A stretch of 5,740 nt of DNA from UBA7662 sp041688385 (GTDB taxonomy: Bacteria > Bacteroidota > Bacteroidia > UBA7662): the NCBI GenBank assembly GCA_041688385.1, contig JBDNIH010000334.1, positions 1 through 5,740 of the forward strand, written 5' to 3'. This document shows positions 1 through 5,740 of this stretch, in pieces. The translations under genes and the position numbers were made by a program. Position 1 is the first letter of the stretch; every line of letters starts with the position of its first letter. The notes beneath the pieces are model-generated. The model did not search any database, was not told where the DNA came from, and saw only the letters and a program-made list of their open reading frames with translations.

Positions 1-42
1 AAAATGCTGAAGTTCAAAAAAGCTGTGGAGAAAGTAGGTTAA
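1..42 (+). CDS. Possible C-terminal end of an upstream gene (partial)
   Basis: Frame 1 is open from the left edge to a TAA at 40-42 and reads KMLKFKKAVEKVG. This lysine-rich tail would be a plausible C-terminus, but 13 codons cannot identify a family. If real, the gene ends 53 bases before the response regulator and lies on the same strand, so it could be the preceding gene of the same operon. A competing reading exists: frame 3 is open from 3 to a TGA at 93-95 that directly abuts the ATG at 96, but its translation (rich in Cys and Ser, no recognisable pattern) looks less like a real protein. The sequence to the left of the window would decide between them. Confidence 0.3.
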   Translation, partial: KMLKFKKAVEKVG

Positions 43-95
43 AACGCACAAACTGCTTTTACATCCACACATTATTGATTAAGTTCAAACCCTGA

Positions 96-719
96 ATGTC
101 GAAGATGTATCATATCGCTGTCGTAGATGACCACACCATATTGTTAGATGGCTTACGTTGGGTTGTTAGTCAGTTGCCATTTGTTGAAAGTGTAAGTGCC
201 TACAGCGATGCTCGGTTACTGGTTGAGGCTTTAAATCAGGGTGTTAAAGTAGACTTGGTTATTACCGACCTACAAATGCCAGATTTAAGCGGCCACGAAC
301 TTATAAGTATTCTCAAAAAGGAGCATCCCGACATTAAAATACTGGTAATGACCATGTTCGACAGTCCATTCGTCCTCCGAAAAGTGCTAACAAGTCAGGC
401 CGACGGTTTTTTCGTAAAAAACGGGGATGGAGAACGCTTGTCAAGTGCCATGTTGACCATTTTGGATGGAGGCAGCTACTTCCCCGAAGAAATTACCAAC
501 TACGAGGGCTTAGAAGCACCCACAGTTGTTGAGCTAACCAAACGGGAGACTGAAATTTTAGGCCTTATCGCTTCTGAAAAAAGCAGTAAGATGATTGCTG
601 AAGAGTTGTATATTAGTGAAGATACTGTCCTAACCCATCGCAAAAACATAATGCAGAAGTTAAAGATACATAGTACAGCAGGCTTGGTGAGTTTTGCCCT
701 TAAAAATAACTTGGCGTGA
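96..719 (+). CDS. NarL/LuxR-family two-component response regulator
   Basis: This is a cytoplasmic transcription regulator of 207 residues, the usual length for the NarL/FixJ class. The receiver domain covers roughly residues 5-122. It has the acidic pair Asp11-Asp12, the likely phosphoacceptor Asp58 in VITDLQMPD, Thr86 in the switch position and the conserved Lys108 in GFFVK. The C-terminal LuxR-type helix-turn-helix runs from about 146 to 205, starting with LTKRETEIL and with the recognition helix around SEDTVLTHRKNIMQKL. All catalytic residues of the receiver are present, so it should be phosphorylated normally. The ATG at 96 is chosen as the first in-frame start; an alternative ATG at 105 (MYHIAVVDD) would also keep the whole receiver. 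No clear Shine-Dalgarno or TAnnTTTG promoter is seen in the 95 bases upstream, so it may be transcribed from further left. It overlaps the following kinase gene by 4 bases, which marks that kinase as its partner. The family assignment is firm; the target genes are unknown. Confidence 0.95.
   Translation: MSKMYHIAVVDDHTILLDGLRWVVSQLPFVESVSAYSDARLLVEALNQGVKVDLVITDLQMPDLSGHELISILKKEHPDIKILVMTMFDSPFVLRKVLTSQADGFFVKNGDGERLSSAMLTILDGGSYFPEEITNYEGLEAPTVVELTKRETEILGLIASEKSSKMIAEELYISEDTVLTHRKNIMQKLKIHSTAGLVSFALKNNLA
716..719 (+). promoter_or_regulatory. GTGA start/stop overlap coupling regulator and kinase translation
   Basis: The GTG start of the kinase (716-718) overlaps the TGA stop of the response regulator (717-719). 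The bases before it are A/T-rich and contain no clear Shine-Dalgarno sequence, so ribosomes finishing the regulator probably reinitiate on the kinase. This would keep the two proteins in a fixed ratio. The overlap itself is seen in the sequence; coupling is inferred. Confidence 0.8.
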
Positions 720-2653
720 AAAAGCAGATATTGCTGCCATTTCTACTTTTACTCGCCACTTTGGTATCACCATCTGCACTGGCAGTTGAAATGCGTGGTG
801 ATACGTTAATCATTAGGGATAATTTTGAAGCCTTAACAGCTCCTGTAGCACTTCCTCAATTCATAGATGGCTCTTTTCAGCTGCACCCCAATTTTATTCT
901 CCAAATTTTTGATGTTAAGTCTCGCTCCTTAGTAACCAATAAAGTAGTTCAAGGATATGTAAAAGCTGCATTTTGGCATAAAATTACTTTGTTAAATGCA
1001 ACAAACCACATTCAAAATATCATGGTTTCGGTTGATAATCCCAATATCGACATTGTTGAATATTACATTAGAACTGGGAATAGGCTAAATCTCGTAAACA
1101 AGGCTGGCGATCATGTTCAGCACACCAGTTGGCCAATACGGGGTCGCGTTCCATCTTATGAATTACGCTTAGGTCCAGGCGCAACAGAGCACTTGTATCT
1201 TAAATCTTATAACGAAAATTCAGGCAACATCCACATCCCTATTAGCATACGTACTAAAAACAATTACCATCAGTTTCAGGAAGGTTTTAATCTAATGATG
1301 GGGCTTTATATTGGCTTTATACTGGTTAATATTTCTCTAGCTTTTTTTTCCATTCTGATGTTAAAGCGCAGCATATATATGTGGTATGGCTGTTTTTTGC
1401 TTTCGATGTTGGGATACACAATTGTTAATTTTGGTTACTCCTTTCAATATATAACACCAGAAATAATTGGGCTAAACGATGTCTTACGCACTTATCTAGC
1501 CATGACGACAGCCATTTTTATGATCCGGTTTGCACAATTCTTTTTGGAAACGAAAAAGAATCTACCCTTTATGAACGGGTTATTTAATGCTAGTCTGACC
1601 ATACTTGCTACTTTTTTGGTGGCCAGTTTGTTCATCATGGAATATTTGCGTTCTAATTTTAACGCCATCTTTCCATGGGTAACACTTGTCATACTATTTA
1701 ACTATGTCAGCTTACTGGTATCCGCTGCCTTGGTAAGAAAAAAGCTGCCATTAGCAGCTAATTCATTCCTATTGGCCTTCAGTTTTTCAATGCTTGGCAC
1801 GGTAATATTAATTCTATCAGATTTAGAAATTTTACCTTATCACGCGCTGTTTACCTTTGCCCCTTGGTATGGAAGCACCTTTGAGATTTTAATTTTTACG
1901 GCCATTCTTGCCTACCAATTTAAACTTTTGAGTGATGAGCGCCTTGCTTTACAGGCGGAAGTAGCCCTAGAAAAAACAGCACGATTAAAGGAGTTTTTTC
2001 ATGGGCAGGAGAAAGAAAGAGAGCGCATCGCTCGGGAATTACATGATCATGTGGCAGGAACGCTGGTTGGAGCGCGCTTTTTGCTTCCCTCTTTGCACCA
2101 ATTGCGTAATCAACTGGACTTAACCCAGTTGAATTTTTATGAGAAAGCATTAAGTGCGCTAGATCAGAGTATACATGATGTAAGAAACATTTCACATCAA
2201 CTTTTACCTCCAAGTTTCCAAGAAACGTCACTTCAGCTTGAAATGGAAAAATTGGTATCGACCTATCGTTTACTTGCGCCAAAAACCTATTTCTCTATGA
2301 CTTTTGACGTAGACGAAAGCAAAATTAGCCCCGATATTGCCATGACACTCTATCGCATCTCTCAGGAGTCTCTGCAGAATATCCACAAACATGCCCACGC
2401 GAGCTCAGTTTGGATGCACATCTGTTTGCTGAACGACGTTGTTCAACTAAGAATTGAGGATAACGGACGAGGATTTGATCCTGCAAATATCCGTCAGGGT
2501 ATTGGACTGCACAATTTCAAATCACGTATCAGTGCCTATGATGGTGCCAGTTTCAGACTACATGCAGCACCTGGAAGCGGAACGCGTATTGAACTGGACA
2601 TGCCTATCCTCCAAAAAACGGTTGAAGCCCGGCTGTTAGACCTTTATAACTAA
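716..2653 (+). CDS. 7TMR-DISM sensor histidine kinase (HisKA_3 / HATPase_c)
   Basis: This is an inner-membrane sensor kinase of 645 residues. Residues 1-23 form a signal peptide (KK, then a leucine-rich core, cleavage likely after ALA at 21-23). Residues about 28-182 resemble the 7TMR-DISMED2 extracytoplasmic domain, a beta-sandwich of carbohydrate-binding type, with the family-like segment VSVDNPNIDIVEYYI. About 190-402 holds seven hydrophobic segments (near 193-215, 219-241, 257-277, 285-308, 318-340, 348-368 and 380-402). A short coiled-coil-like linker (403-430) leads to the HisKA_3 domain with RIARELHDHVAG; His443 is the phosphoacceptor. The HATPase domain has an N box (ESLQN, Asn555), a G1 box (EDNGRGFD, 581-588), a G2 box (GIGL, 595-598) and GSGTRIEL at 620-627. 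The start is a GTG at 716; an in-frame TAA at 707-709 rules out a longer protein, and any much later start would lose the signal peptide. The kinase should act on the regulator encoded just upstream. The ligand is unknown; a sugar or other small molecule is only an inference from the fold family. Confidence 0.95.
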   Translation: MKKQILLPFLLLLATLVSPSALAVEMRGDTLIIRDNFEALTAPVALPQFIDGSFQLHPNFILQIFDVKSRSLVTNKVVQGYVKAAFWHKITLLNATNHIQNIMVSVDNPNIDIVEYYIRTGNRLNLVNKAGDHVQHTSWPIRGRVPSYELRLGPGATEHLYLKSYNENSGNIHIPISIRTKNNYHQFQEGFNLMMGLYIGFILVNISLAFFSILMLKRSIYMWYGCFLLSMLGYTIVNFGYSFQYITPEIIGLNDVLRTYLAMTTAIFMIRFAQFFLETKKNLPFMNGLFNASLTILATFLVASLFIMEYLRSNFNAIFPWVTLVILFNYVSLLVSAALVRKKLPLAANSFLLAFSFSMLGTVILILSDLEILPYHALFTFAPWYGSTFEILIFTAILAYQFKLLSDERLALQAEVALEKTARLKEFFHGQEKERERIARELHDHVAGTLVGARFLLPSLHQLRNQLDLTQLNFYEKALSALDQSIHDVRNISHQLLPPSFQETSLQLEMEKLVSTYRLLAPKTYFSMTFDVDESKISPDIAMTLYRISQESLQNIHKHAHASSVWMHICLLNDVVQLRIEDNGRGFDPANIRQGIGLHNFKSRISAYDGASFRLHAAPGSGTRIELDMPILQKTVEARLLDLYN

Positions 2654-2675
2654 TCCTAGGTTCCCTTAAAACAAA

Positions 2676-2702
2676 AAAGACACAACTTTTAGTTGTGTCT
2701 TT
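2676..2702 (-). terminator. Rho-independent terminator of the tRNA-Lys gene, possibly bidirectional
   Basis: An 11-base perfect inverted repeat (AAAGACACAAC at 2676-2686 and GTTGTGTCTTT at 2692-2702) flanks a 5-base loop. Read on the minus strand, the second arm runs into six Ts, then G and four more Ts (to about 2668), which is a good intrinsic terminator just after the tRNA. Read on the plus strand, the hairpin is followed only by TTTGTGATC, a poor U tract, so it would be a weak terminator for the kinase mRNA, whose stop codon lies 23 bases upstream. The hairpin is certain; termination strength on each strand is inferred. Confidence 0.85.
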
Positions 2703-2703
2703 G

Positions 2704-2776
2704 TGATCCCGCTGGGGCTCGAACCCAGGACCCTAACATTAAAAGTGTTATGCTCTACCAGCTGAGCTACGGAATC
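2704..2776 (-). tRNA. tRNA-Lys (anticodon TTT)
   Basis: The reverse complement folds into a complete 73-base cloverleaf. The acceptor stem is GATTCCG/CGGGATC with one T-G wobble. The D stem is GCTC/GAGC with the AGCTGGTA loop. The anticodon stem is TAACA/TGTTA around the loop CTTTTAA, giving anticodon TTT (lysine, reads AAA and AAG). The variable region is five bases (GGGTC), and the T arm is CTGGG-TTCGAGC-CCCAG. The discriminator base is A. The CCA end is not encoded (the next bases are CAA), so it must be added by tRNA nucleotidyltransferase. The gene stands alone, convergent to the kinase gene and on the same strand as the large surface protein. All stems pair and no base is out of place, so it should be functional. 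Confidence 0.97.
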
Positions 2777-2802
2777 TGATAAGCCTTTTTTAAAAGGTTG
2801 TG

Positions 2803-2832
2803 CAAAGATAGTGTCAAGGATGAAAAAAACAA
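2803..2832 (-). promoter_or_regulatory. Bacteroidota-type promoter for tRNA-Lys
   Basis: On the minus strand, TATCTTTG (2810-2803) fits the Bacteroidota -7 consensus TAnnTTTG exactly. A TTG at 2832-2830 lies 19 bases upstream of it, within the spacing known for the -33 element. Transcription would start near 2797, giving a leader of roughly 20 bases before the tRNA 5' end at 2776. The leader contains a small CCTTTT/AAAAGG inverted repeat (2784-2797). The match is seen in the sequence; activity is inferred from its position right before a tRNA. Confidence 0.75.
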
Positions 2833-2933
2833 GGGTAAACGGCTAAAAAACACGCTAATTTATACATTTGTAAACTGCATAATTCTAAGTGCCTGATAAT
2901 GAACATTTGTAAGATTTCGGTAACCGCTACTTT
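2833..2933. other. AT-rich spacer between surface-protein gene and tRNA promoter
   Basis: This stretch holds no ORF of note. It contains a 10-base direct repeat, ACATTTGTAA, at 2864-2873 and 2903-2912 (39 bases from start to start). On the plus strand TACATTTG (2863-2870) fits TAnnTTTG, but no TTG lies at the right distance upstream. No convincing terminator hairpin is seen for the minus-strand gene that stops at 2934; the only short palindrome, CGGTAACCG near 2918-2926, has a 1-base centre and no T run after it. Confidence 0.5.
2864..2912. repeat. Short direct repeat ACATTTGTAA, two copies
   Basis: Identical 10-base copies lie at 2864-2873 and 2903-2912. The flanks differ and the surroundings are AT-rich, so this may be chance. 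It could also be a pair of binding sites, but nothing else in the sequence supports that. Confidence 0.35.
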
Positions 2934-5740
2934 TTATCGAATGAGTCTGATTTCCCCCTCATACTGTAGTGGTTTGGCATTTTTACCCAAACCTCTTATC
3001 ACATACGGATAGCTGCCTGACTGCATATTTTCGCCGTTTTTACGACCATCCCAAGTAAATTTAGGATCGTTACTTTGGTAAACCAATTCACCCCATCGGT
3101 TATAAATCCAGATATCAAAGGTCAAAAAATTACGATCTACCACCTTAAATAAATCATTCACCCCATCACCGTTTGGGGTAAAAGCATTAGGAATAAATAG
3201 CAAAACGCTATCGATGATTACATATTTATAGTCGAGTGTATCACTGCAGCCTGTTTGTATATTTGACGCAATTAAAGAAACTGTATATTCTCCAGGGGTA
3301 TTGTAAACGTGGCTCGGCGACGCTTCACTAGAAACAAATCCATCTCCAAAATCCCAACGGAAACGCCCCACACCATCGCCTGTTGATCTATTAATGAAGC
3401 TCATTTTAGCAGGTACATAACCCGTGTCCGGTGTAAAGACAAAATTGGCTATTATTTCATTACGTTGAATGCTCACTGTATCTGGTACACTTCTGCAACT
3501 GTCAACATAGGCAATTAACCAGTAGGTTCCCGCCGCTTGAGCTGGCAAATACAAGGTGGTGGCGGTATCTCCTGTACTCCATAAATAGCGCTGTCCACCT
3601 CTTGCCGTTAGGGTAAAACTATCGTTAGAACATACATACCTATTTGGCCCTGCATTGGCGAAGACGGTTGGCACAATTTGAATCCAAACGCTGTCACGTT
3701 GTGTACACCCGGATGTATCAATAGATATCAAGTAAAAAAAGGTAGAATTAGGAGGGTTCAGCTGCTGACTACTTTGGTTCACATTAGCTATGACAGGATG
3801 TGGTTCCCAATAAAATGTATCAATTGAGGGTCCGAGGTTTGGTTGTATAGCAACTCCTCCTCCAAGACAGGCCATTAAAGTACCAGGCAAGACCTGCCGA
3901 ATCGGATTTACGCGAACAAATACACTATCATATATTTCGCATCCAACACTATTGGCAACCCACAGGTATAGCCAAGTTCCAATACTGGCTGTGAATCGTG
4001 GTGCATTACCCACAGTATCCAATAAGCCAGGATGTGCTTGCCAGCGATAGCTACTTCCTCCTGTCACCAGTAAGGCAGTAGTATCATTCACGCACAAATG
4101 AGGTACAGCACTTACATCTAAAAAAGCCGGAGCCAAAACATTTACATTTCTTCTAATCGTATCGGACCCAACACAGTTAGTAACGATAAGTGTAACTGTA
4201 AAAAGACCAGTAGTAGTATACGTATAACTAGGATTGGGCAAGGTAGAAGTAGCTCCTGGCAAGCCAAAATCCCAGAAATAAGATGCATTTGCCGTCCCAG
4301 TACTTTGAAACATTACAGCCACCAACTGGCATACCGGTGTGTCAGGATATTGGGTAATGAAACGAGCAATTGGCCGAAACATTTCCATATCGAATTTAAA
4401 GAGGGCTGCATTACAGTTATTGCTGTTATTCGTTGTACTAAAAGCCCCGGGAGTTACCGGAAAATTTGAACTACCGCCACATCCAGCACAAACCGCTTGA
4501 TAGACCACGCCTTGTGGATTAAAACGACTAGTGCCACCATCTACATGTTCTGATACAGATCCCCCAAAATAGCTTGCATAGAGTAAACCTGAGGCATTAG
4601 AGTCGAGTACCATAAAATAAAAGTCCGCGCCGTCGGTGGTGGTTTGAAAAGCATTGGTCGTCACCGGCCAGCTGCCCAGATTTGGATTAATTGCATTCGC
4701 ATTTCCACCCCAACCAGCTAAATAGATGCGACTACAAAGATCAACCAGTAAAGCGGTTGGCGATAAAGAAGGAGAACTCCCGTTTGTAGGGCCAACAATC
4801 GTTGAAAACCCTAACTGCGAAAGATCTAAGCTGTAACGCTGAATAAAGTGTTTACTTCCAGTATTATGATAATTGGTTATAGGTAACAACGGCATACTAC
4901 CTCTAGATTGGCCAACCACATATACCCTGTTTTGGTTATCTAGTTGCACCAAGAAGGCCTGATCACTTTGTGGTGTCCCTATGTAGGTCCTACCCAAAAT
5001 ACTATTTCCATTCGAACCCAGCCGTATTATCCAACCATCTGTACCACCGTTGAAAGAATTGTCATAACCCGTAACGGGTAAATTTAAAAAGTTTGCACTT
5101 TTTGTACCACCAACTACAATTACCTCTCGTGCTGGCTCCACAACTGCAAGGCCATATGCAGCATCATCATCGCTACCACCAATATAGGTCGAAAAAAGCA
5201 ACGTACTCAAGTTAGGGTTTAACTTAAAAACTACTCCATCTTGTTGACCTCGATTGGTACCAATCAAAGGTGTTTGAACTGGAAAATCTATCGAGGAGGT
5301 GTTGCTAACTACATACACATTAAACGAAGCATCGAGTACAACTTCTCCTCGACTGTCGTCACCATAATTATATTCTAATGCAGTAGTATCTCCTTGATAA
5401 AAGGACAGGGTAGGGATTCTATTGTGGCCATCGTTGGCCGTACCTCCCATATAAGTTGAACCAATAAGTGCGCTGCCACTCGCATTGAGTTTGGTTACAA
5501 CGATGTCAAACAATCCATTGTACTGAGTATCGAAAGCAGTTGCGCTCACTGGAAAGTTGGTCGAGCGCGTTTTGCCAAGAATTACGATCTGTTGTGAGGT
5601 ATCGACCACCATACTCATAGGATACTCATCTTGATTGCCGCCGATGTAGGTGCTAAACTCAAGAAACTGACCATCGGCGCTGTATTTAGAGATGGCCATA
5701 TCCCAACTACCCAGATTATAACTATCATCAAAAGTTCCAA
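2934..5740 (-). CDS. Large secreted PKD-domain protein with T9SS type B (CHU_C) sorting domain, 5' end missing
   Basis: The reading frame stays open to the right edge, so only the C-terminal 934 residues are visible. The Met codon at 5699 sits inside a repeat motif (GSWDMAISKY) and is not the start. Numbering from that Met, residues 1-440 are beta-propeller-like repeats (SBBP-like) with recurring STYIGG / STYMGG and NFPV motifs. They end in a conserved-looking block with LAGWGGN, EHVDGGTSRF and VCAGCGGS. A PKD domain follows at about 445-522 (FWDFG). Three Ig-like modules lie at about 526-598, 600-678 and 680-746. A second PKD domain is at about 750-830 (RWDFGDG). The last 89 residues (833-921) are a CHU_C domain with PNAFTPNGDGVNDLF, IYNRWGELVY and WDGRKNGE, the sorting signal for type IX secretion. 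The protein is therefore likely exported across the outer membrane and displayed on the surface or released. Such proteins are often linked to adhesion or to extracellular structures, but no catalytic domain is visible here and the exact role is unknown. The missing N-terminus should carry a Sec signal peptide. Confidence 0.92.
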   Translation of the reverse strand, partial: GTFDDSYNLGSWDMAISKYSADGQFLEFSTYIGGNQDEYPMSMVVDTSQQIVILGKTRSTNFPVSATAFDTQYNGLFDIVVTKLNASGSALIGSTYMGGTANDGHNRIPTLSFYQGDTTALEYNYGDDSRGEVVLDASFNVYVVSNTSSIDFPVQTPLIGTNRGQQDGVVFKLNPNLSTLLFSTYIGGSDDDAAYGLAVVEPAREVIVVGGTKSANFLNLPVTGYDNSFNGGTDGWIIRLGSNGNSILGRTYIGTPQSDQAFLVQLDNQNRVYVVGQSRGSMPLLPITNYHNTGSKHFIQRYSLDLSQLGFSTIVGPTNGSSPSLSPTALLVDLCSRIYLAGWGGNANAINPNLGSWPVTTNAFQTTTDGADFYFMVLDSNASGLLYASYFGGSVSEHVDGGTSRFNPQGVVYQAVCAGCGGSSNFPVTPGAFSTTNNSNNCNAALFKFDMEMFRPIARFITQYPDTPVCQLVAVMFQSTGTANASYFWDFGLPGATSTLPNPSYTYTTTGLFTVTLIVTNCVGSDTIRRNVNVLAPAFLDVSAVPHLCVNDTTALLVTGGSSYRWQAHPGLLDTVGNAPRFTASIGTWLYLWVANSVGCEIYDSVFVRVNPIRQVLPGTLMACLGGGVAIQPNLGPSIDTFYWEPHPVIANVNQSSQQLNPPNSTFFYLISIDTSGCTQRDSVWIQIVPTVFANAGPNRYVCSNDSFTLTARGGQRYLWSTGDTATTLYLPAQAAGTYWLIAYVDSCRSVPDTVSIQRNEIIANFVFTPDTGYVPAKMSFINRSTGDGVGRFRWDFGDGFVSSEASPSHVYNTPGEYTVSLIASNIQTGCSDTLDYKYVIIDSVLLFIPNAFTPNGDGVNDLFKVVDRNFLTFDIWIYNRWGELVYQSNDPKFTWDGRKNGENMQSGSYPYVIRGLGKNAKPLQYEGEIRLIR
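4560..5654 (-). repeat. Beta-propeller-like (SBBP-type) protein repeats inside the surface protein
   Basis: The motif STYIGG recurs in diverged form at residues 16-21 (STYIGG), 81-86 (STYMGG), 170-175 (STYIGG), 237-241 (TYIG with a preceding Arg) and 375-380 (ASYFGG). Between copies, a V-V-D/L-D...Y/IVVG strand and an NFPV or LPVT motif recur (for example 48-51, 138-141 and 207-210). Spacings of 65-90 residues suggest propeller blades, some with insertions. The copies are diverged at the DNA level, so they are old protein repeats and not a recent tandem duplication. Confidence 0.7.

Noticed and set aside
1..75. Minus-strand reading from an ATG near 73 open to the left edge, as a possible divergent gene
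   Set aside because: The translation (MCGCKSSLCVL...) is short, cysteine-rich and featureless, with no promoter match in front of it.
3..95. Frame 3 reading open to a TGA that abuts the response-regulator ATG
   Set aside because: The zero-gap spacing is attractive, but the 30 visible residues do not look like a folded protein and frame 1 has a more plausible C-terminus; it cannot be settled without upstream sequence.
1492..1692. Minus-strand ORF of 66 codons inside the kinase gene
   Set aside because: It lies wholly antisense to the membrane region of a well-supported kinase and shows no family resemblance, so it is a shadow reading.
1920..2282. Minus-strand ORF of 120 codons inside the kinase gene
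   Set aside because: It is antisense to the HisKA_3 and HATPase region, whose motifs are clearly on the plus strand; its translation has no recognisable domain.
2454..2639. Plus-strand ORF of 61 codons in another frame within the HATPase region
   Set aside because: It overlaps the G1 and G2 boxes of the kinase in the wrong frame and shows no features of its own.
2863..2870. Plus-strand TACATTTG as a possible -7 promoter element
   Set aside because: No TTG lies about 17-23 bases upstream, and a transcript from here would only run antisense into the end of the surface-protein gene.
4560..5654. Tandem repeats as a possible recent DNA-level duplication or phase-variable region
   Set aside because: The repeats are visible only at the protein level and are diverged and unevenly spaced; no long identical DNA units or homopolymer tracts were seen that would suggest slippage.

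Overview
The window looks like chromosomal DNA of a member of the Bacteroidota, probably from the environmental gliding or type IX secretion (T9SS) lineages such as Chitinophagales, Saprospirales or Cytophagales. Three things support this: a minus-strand protein ends in a CHU_C-type (gliding motility-associated, T9SS type B) C-terminal domain; the tRNA gene is preceded by a TTG-N19-TAnnTTTG promoter of the Bacteroidota type; and the protein starts lack clear Shine-Dalgarno sequences.

Layout. Positions 1-42 may hold the last codons of an upstream plus-strand gene. Positions 96-2653 encode a two-component system in the order response regulator then sensor kinase. The regulator is a NarL/LuxR-type protein. 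The kinase is a 7TMR-DISM-type membrane histidine kinase with a HisKA_3 dimerisation domain and an HATPase domain. The two genes overlap by 4 bases (GTGA) and are almost certainly translated together. A hairpin at 2676-2702 separates this operon from a convergent tRNA-Lys(TTT) gene on the minus strand (2704-2776), which has its own promoter at 2803-2832. Positions 2833-2933 are a short AT-rich spacer. From 2934 to the right edge the minus strand encodes a large modular secreted protein that is cut by the window end: beta-propeller-like repeats, a PKD domain, three Ig-like modules, a second PKD domain and a T9SS sorting domain.

Function. The kinase probably senses an extracytoplasmic ligand through its periplasmic domain and 7TM bundle. 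It would then autophosphorylate His443 and pass the phosphate to Asp58 of the regulator, which binds DNA through its C-terminal HTH. Nothing in the window shows the ligand or the target promoters. The large minus-strand protein is likely exported and attached to, or released from, the cell surface, and no direct link between it and the two-component system is visible. I see familiar families in a conventional arrangement and no convincing new system. The points most worth checking are the GTG start of the kinase, the incomplete 5' end of the surface protein, the compact tRNA promoter and terminator unit, and the regular cysteine pairs in the Ig-like modules.
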